Assembly (NCBI RefSeq): GCF_004795255.1
Contig: NZ_SSBQ01000002.1
Coordinates: 167,001 to 231,000, forward strand
Source: Streptomyces sp. RKND-216
GTDB lineage: Bacteria > Actinomycetota > Actinomycetes > Streptomycetales > Streptomycetaceae
Direction: 5' to 3'
DNA: 64,000 bases
A model generated the notes under the pieces. That model searched no databases and was not told where the DNA came from. It was given only the letters and a program-made list of their open reading frames with translations. Within the stretch, counting starts at the first letter, position 1; every line of letters begins with the position of its first letter. Below, piece by piece: positions 61,190 to 64,000 of this stretch. A program made the position numbers and the translations under genes.

Positions 61190-61993
61190 ATGAAGGACGC
61201 CGTGACGAAGACGGAGCACGCCTCCCCCGCCGACGGGGACACCGCCATCCACATCGTGGACCTGCACAAGTCGTTCGGCGACCTGGAGGTGCTGACCGGC
61301 ATCGACCTGGACGTGCGCCGGGGCGAGGTGGTGTGCGTGATCGGGCCGTCGGGCTCGGGCAAGTCCACCCTGCTGCGGTGCGTGAACCTGCTGGAGGAGC
61401 CCACCTCCGGCACGATCACCGTGGCCGGCACCGAGGTGACCGACGAGAACGTGGACATCGACCGGGTCCGGCGCGGCATCGGCATGGTGTTCCAGTCCTT
61501 CAACCTCTTCCCGCACCTGACGGTGCTGGAGAATCTCACCATCGCCCAGCGCCGGGTGCTGGGACGGGAGAAGGACGAAGCGCGGAAGGTCGCCCGCCGC
61601 AACCTGGAGCGCGTGGGCATGACCGAGAAGGAGTCCGCCTACCCGGCGAAGCTCTCCGGCGGTCAGCAGCAGCGGGTGGCCATCGCGCGGGCGCTGTCGA
61701 TGGACCCGCAGCTGATGCTGTTCGACGAGCCGACCTCGGCACTCGACCCGGAGCTCGTCGGCGACGTGCTCTCGGTGATGCGGCGCCTCGCCGCGGAGGG
61801 CATGACCATGCTGGTGGTCACGCACGAGATGAGCTTCGCCCGTGAGGTGGCCGACCGGGTCGTCTTCATGGACGGCGGGGTCATCGTCGAGGAGGGCCCG
61901 CCCGAGCAGGTCGTCGTCGACCCGCAGCACGCGCGGACCCGCGAGTTCCTCTCCCGGGTGCTCGACCCGGCGGCGGCCGACCTGCCGGACTAG
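61190..61993 (+). CDS. Polar amino acid ABC transporter ATP-binding protein (GlnQ type)
   Basis: A 267-residue ABC ATPase. Walker [13 protein letters not shown] (~51-62), Q-loop [14 protein letters not shown] (~99), signature [15 protein letters not shown] (~154-168), Walker [15 protein letters not shown] (~175) and H-loop VVTHEMSFA (~206) are all intact; [17 protein letters not shown] is typical of GlnQ/ArtP. The start could be GTG at 61181, which overlaps the permease stop, or ATG at 61190, whose AGGTGA site lies 5 nt upstream; I give the ATG. Last gene of the operon, ended by a long hairpin. Confidence 0.96.
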   Translation: MKDAVTKTEHASPADGDTAIHIVDLHKSFGDLEVLTGIDLDVRRGEVVCVIGPSGSGKSTLLRCVNLLEEPTSGTITVAGTEVTDENVDIDRVRRGIGMVFQSFNLFPHLTVLENLTIAQRRVLGREKDEARKVARRNLERVGMTEKESAYPAKLSGGQQQRVAIARALSMDPQLMLFDEPTSALDPELVGDVLSVMRRLAAEGMTMLVVTHEMSFAREVADRVVFMDGGVIVEEGPPEQVVVDPQHARTREFLSRVLDPAAADLPD

Positions 61994-62035
61994 GCCTGTC
62001 CGGCGGACAGTCCCTCCTGCAAGGGCCGTCCGCTG

Positions 62036-62087
62036 GACGACGGGACGCCGCGCACCGGCGGGAACCGGTGTGCGGCGTCCCGTCGTC
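62036..62087. terminator. 23-bp bidirectional hairpin between the ABC operon and xylA
   Basis: Arms 62036-62058 and 62065-62087 pair over 23 bp with a single G-T mismatch and a 6-nt CGGGAA loop. It sits between two converging transcription units, 43 nt past the ABC stop and 23 nt past the xylA stop. Confidence 0.9.
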
Positions 62088-62109
62088 GATGTGGAAGGGA
62101 CCGGCGGTC

Positions 62110-63285
62110 TCAGCCCCCGCGCACACCCAGCAGGTGGTCCATCGCCAGCTGGTCCAGGTGCTCGAAGGCCATGCCGCGCTCGGCGGCCGCGTCCGGGTCG
62201 AAGTCCTCGAACGCGGCGCGGTCGGCCAGCAGGCCGGCCGGCGTCTCGCCCGGTTCAAGGGTGGGGCCGGCCAGCTCGTCCAGTCGCGAGGCGCGCAGCG
62301 CCTCGGCGACCTCCCGGTCGGCGCGGAAGGCGGCGGCCCGCTCGCGCAGCACCAGGTAGTTCCGCATGCAGCCGGCAGCCGACGCCCACACGCCCTGGAA
62401 GTCCTCGGTGCGCGGCGGCTTGAAGTCGAAGTGCCGCGGGCCGTCGTAGCCGGCGCTCTCCAGCAGGTCGACCAGCCAGAAGGCCGCGCGGAGGTCGCCG
62501 GCTCCGAAGCGCAGGTCCTGGTCGTACTTGATGCCGGACTGGCCGTTGAGGTCGATGTGGAACAGCTTGCCGGCCCAGAGCGCCTGCGCGACGCCGTGCG
62601 GGAAGTTCAGCCCGGCCATCTGCTCGTGGCCGACCTCCGGGTTGACGCCGAACAACTCTGGCCGCTCCAGCCGTTCGACGAAGGCGAGGGCATGCCCGAC
62701 GGTGGGCAGCAGGATGTCGCCGCGCGGCTCGTTGGGCTTGGGTTCGAGGGCGAACCGCAGGTCGTAGCCCTGACCGGTGACGTACTCGCCGAGGAGGTCG
62801 AATGCCTCCTTCAGCCGGTCCAGGGCGCAGCGGACGTCCTTGGCGGCGCCGGATTCGGCGCCTTCCCGGCCGCCCCAGGCGACATAGGTGCGCGCGCCGA
62901 GTTCGGCGGCGAGGTCGATGTTGCGCATCACCTTGCGCAGGGCGTAGCGGCGTACGTCGCGGTCGTTGGCGGTGAAGGCGCCGTCCTTGAACACCGGGTG
63001 CGTGAAGAGGTTGGTGGTCGCCATCGGCACCGTCATGCCGGTCTCGTCCAGCGCGGCGCGGAAGCGCCGCACGTGCCGCTCGCGCTCGGGCTGCGGGGAG
63101 CCGAACGGGATGAGGTCGTCGTCGTGGAAGGTGACGCCCCAGGCGCCCAGGTCGGCGAGACGGCGCACGGACTCGGCTGGGTCGAGCGCGGGCCGGGTGG
63201 CGTCGCCGAACGGGTCGCGGCCCTGCCAGCCCACCGTCCACAGACCGAAACTGAACCTGTCCTCAGGGGTCGGCCGGTAGCTCAT
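62110..63285 (-). CDS. xylA: Xylose isomerase
   Basis: A 391-residue class I D-xylose isomerase (D-xylose to D-xylulose; also glucose to fructose), very like the well-known Streptomyces enzymes. The catalytic His-Asp pair is in [12 protein letters not shown] (~50-61), Thr/Phe near [12 protein letters not shown] (~90), metal ligands in [11 protein letters not shown] (~179) with Lys, EVGHEQMAG (~216), [20 protein letters not shown] (~242-261) and HFDFKPPR (~285). ATG at 63285 chosen over the open frame to 63417 because homology begins at [11 protein letters not shown]. Divergent from xylB with a shared 122-bp control region. Confidence 0.98.
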   Translation of the reverse strand: MSYRPTPEDRFSFGLWTVGWQGRDPFGDATRPALDPAESVRRLADLGAWGVTFHDDDLIPFGSPQPERERHVRRFRAALDETGMTVPMATTNLFTHPVFKDGAFTANDRDVRRYALRKVMRNIDLAAELGARTYVAWGGREGAESGAAKDVRCALDRLKEAFDLLGEYVTGQGYDLRFALEPKPNEPRGDILLPTVGHALAFVERLERPELFGVNPEVGHEQMAGLNFPHGVAQALWAGKLFHIDLNGQSGIKYDQDLRFGAGDLRAAFWLVDLLESAGYDGPRHFDFKPPRTEDFQGVWASAAGCMRNYLVLRERAAAFRADREVAEALRASRLDELAGPTLEPGETPAGLLADRAAFEDFDPDAAAERGMAFEHLDQLAMDHLLGVRGG

Positions 63286-63407
63286 CGTGCAGCACTCTCC
63301 TGTTCGGGGTTCCGCCGGTTCCGGGGGCTTCGGGACTCTATTCGTCATGCCCGTTGACAAACTAGTATGCGGGCAGGACCCCCGCGGGAGGAAGAGGTGA
63401 GGGAGCA
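63286..63407. promoter_or_regulatory. Divergent xylA/xylB control region
   Basis: Contains TTGACA (63354-63359), an ACTAGT core (63361-63366) and, on the minus strand, TAGAGT (63340-63335) that could be the xylA -10 box. These AT-rich elements are unusual for this genome. A ROK-type xylose repressor probably binds here by analogy with other xyl operons; no repressor gene is visible in the window. Confidence 0.55.
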
Positions 63408-64000
63408 ATGGCCGCACCCGAAGGGCCGTTCGTCGTCGGCGTGGACAGCTCCACCCAGGCCACCAAGGCGCTGGTCGTCGACGTGGCGACCGGCCGGGTC
63501 GTCGCCCGGGGGCAGGCCCCGCACACCGTGGACGCGACGTCCGGCCGGGAGTCCGACCCGGAGCAATGGTGGACGGCCCTCGCCTCCTCGCTGGAGCAGT
63601 GCGGCCCGGCCGTGCGGCGGGCCTCGGCGGTGTCCGTGGCCGGCCAGCAGCACGGCCTGGTGACCCTCGGCCGGGACGGCAGACCGGTCCGTCCGGCCCT
63701 GCTGTGGAACGACGTGCGGTCCGCGCCCCAACGGGACCGACTGCTGGCGGAGCTGGGCGGCCCGGAAGGCTGGGCCCGCCGGACCGGGAGCGTGCCCGCG
63801 CCGTCCTTCACCGTCACCAAGTGGGCCTGGCTCGCCGAGCACGAGCCGGAGGCCGCAGCGGCCACCACTGCCGTACGACTGCCGCACGACTACCTCACCG
63901 AGCGGCTGACCGGCACCGGCACCACCGACCGCGGCGACGCCTCCGGCACCGGCTGGTGGGCGTCCGACACCGGCACGTACCACACGGAGACCCTCGACCA
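63408..64000 (+). CDS. xylB: Xylulokinase (C-terminus cut by window edge)
   Basis: The first 197 codons of D-xylulose kinase (FGGY family), which phosphorylates D-xylulose made by the divergent xylA product. The phosphate-1 motif is [15 protein letters not shown] (~9-23); [13 protein letters not shown] (~81) and [10 protein letters not shown] (~99) are FGGY substrate/ATP motifs; [13 protein letters not shown] (~162) and [11 protein letters not shown] (~177) follow. ATG at 63408 has GAGGTGAGGGAG upstream. The ATPase half lies beyond the window. Confidence 0.96.
   Translation, partial: MAAPEGPFVVGVDSSTQATKALVVDVATGRVVARGQAPHTVDATSGRESDPEQWWTALASSLEQCGPAVRRASAVSVAGQQHGLVTLGRDGRPVRPALLWNDVRSAPQRDRLLAELGGPEGWARRTGSVPAPSFTVTKWAWLAEHEPEAAAATTAVRLPHDYLTERLTGTGTTDRGDASGTGWWASDTGTYHTETLD

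Noticed and set aside
1..64000. tRNA, rRNA, CRISPR array, insertion sequence or prophage
   Set aside because: No TPsiC-like GGTTCGAATCC block in a cloverleaf setting, no regularly spaced repeats, and no transposase or integrase motifs were seen on either strand.

Overview
The window reads as a stretch of chromosome from a Streptomyces or a close relative. GC is very high throughout, third codon positions are almost all G or C, GTG and TTG starts are common, and many families are typical of streptomycetes: DUF6421, DUF5134, a class F sortase, a mycosin with T7SS-type substrates, a roadblock/LC7 protein and an RsbW-like ATPase. I see no rRNA, tRNA, CRISPR array, integrase, transposase or prophage. 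Most of it looks like ordinary core or subcore chromosome, with one small patch of decayed genes near 35.3-35.8 kb.

Layout. 1-8.2 kb: a cut-off sensor kinase, a geranylgeranyl-reductase-like flavoprotein, an M20 peptidase, a class F sortase, a P-loop kinase-Nudix fusion, and a divergent ROK kinase/LacI pair with an operator palindrome between them. 8.2-13 kb: a DUF6986-type aldolase, etfBA, a thioredoxin-like protein and an acyltransferase. 13-16.2 kb: a three-gene type VII secretion-associated operon (small helical protein, long WXG-like substrate with a low-complexity tail, mycosin). 16.3-19.7 kb: an operon of DUF6421, an SDR and a threonine aldolase-like enzyme. 19.9-30 kb: GDPD, GNAT, VOC, DUF5134, M56 peptidase, PAP2, HAD, TetR, a BNR-repeat protein, uracil-DNA glycosylase overlapping a BadF-type kinase, and a CbiX-like protein. 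30.5-36.3 kb: lactonase, FUSC membrane protein, PAP2-diacylglycerol kinase fusion, gene remnants, YjbQ. 36.5-41.7 kb: a 19-residue peptide gene, a secreted NamZ-like muramidase, YiaA, questin oxidase-like, macro domain, DUF2332 and VOC proteins.

41.8-49.3 kb: an ABC exporter, an L,D-transpeptidase lipoprotein, a heterodimeric ABC exporter whose two ATPase domains have lost opposite motifs, and a DUF457-type membrane protein. 49.4-55.6 kb: a DExH RNA helicase, orphan roadblock protein, methyltransferase, two uncharacterised proteins and a secreted SGNH hydrolase. 55.7-64 kb: a GH2 beta-galactosidase, an RsbW-like ATPase with a leaderless promoter, a polar amino acid ABC transporter operon, and divergent xylA/xylB.

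Terminators are unusually easy to see. Eleven hairpins with stems of 9-23 bp lie just past stop codons and mark transcription unit ends. Several start codons lie 7-9 nt after a TAnnnT-like box with no ribosome binding site, which suggests leaderless mRNAs. No single large novel cluster stands out. The best candidates for undescribed biology are the complementary-degenerate ABC pair, the DUF6421 operon, the detached type VII trio and the 19-residue peptide gene.
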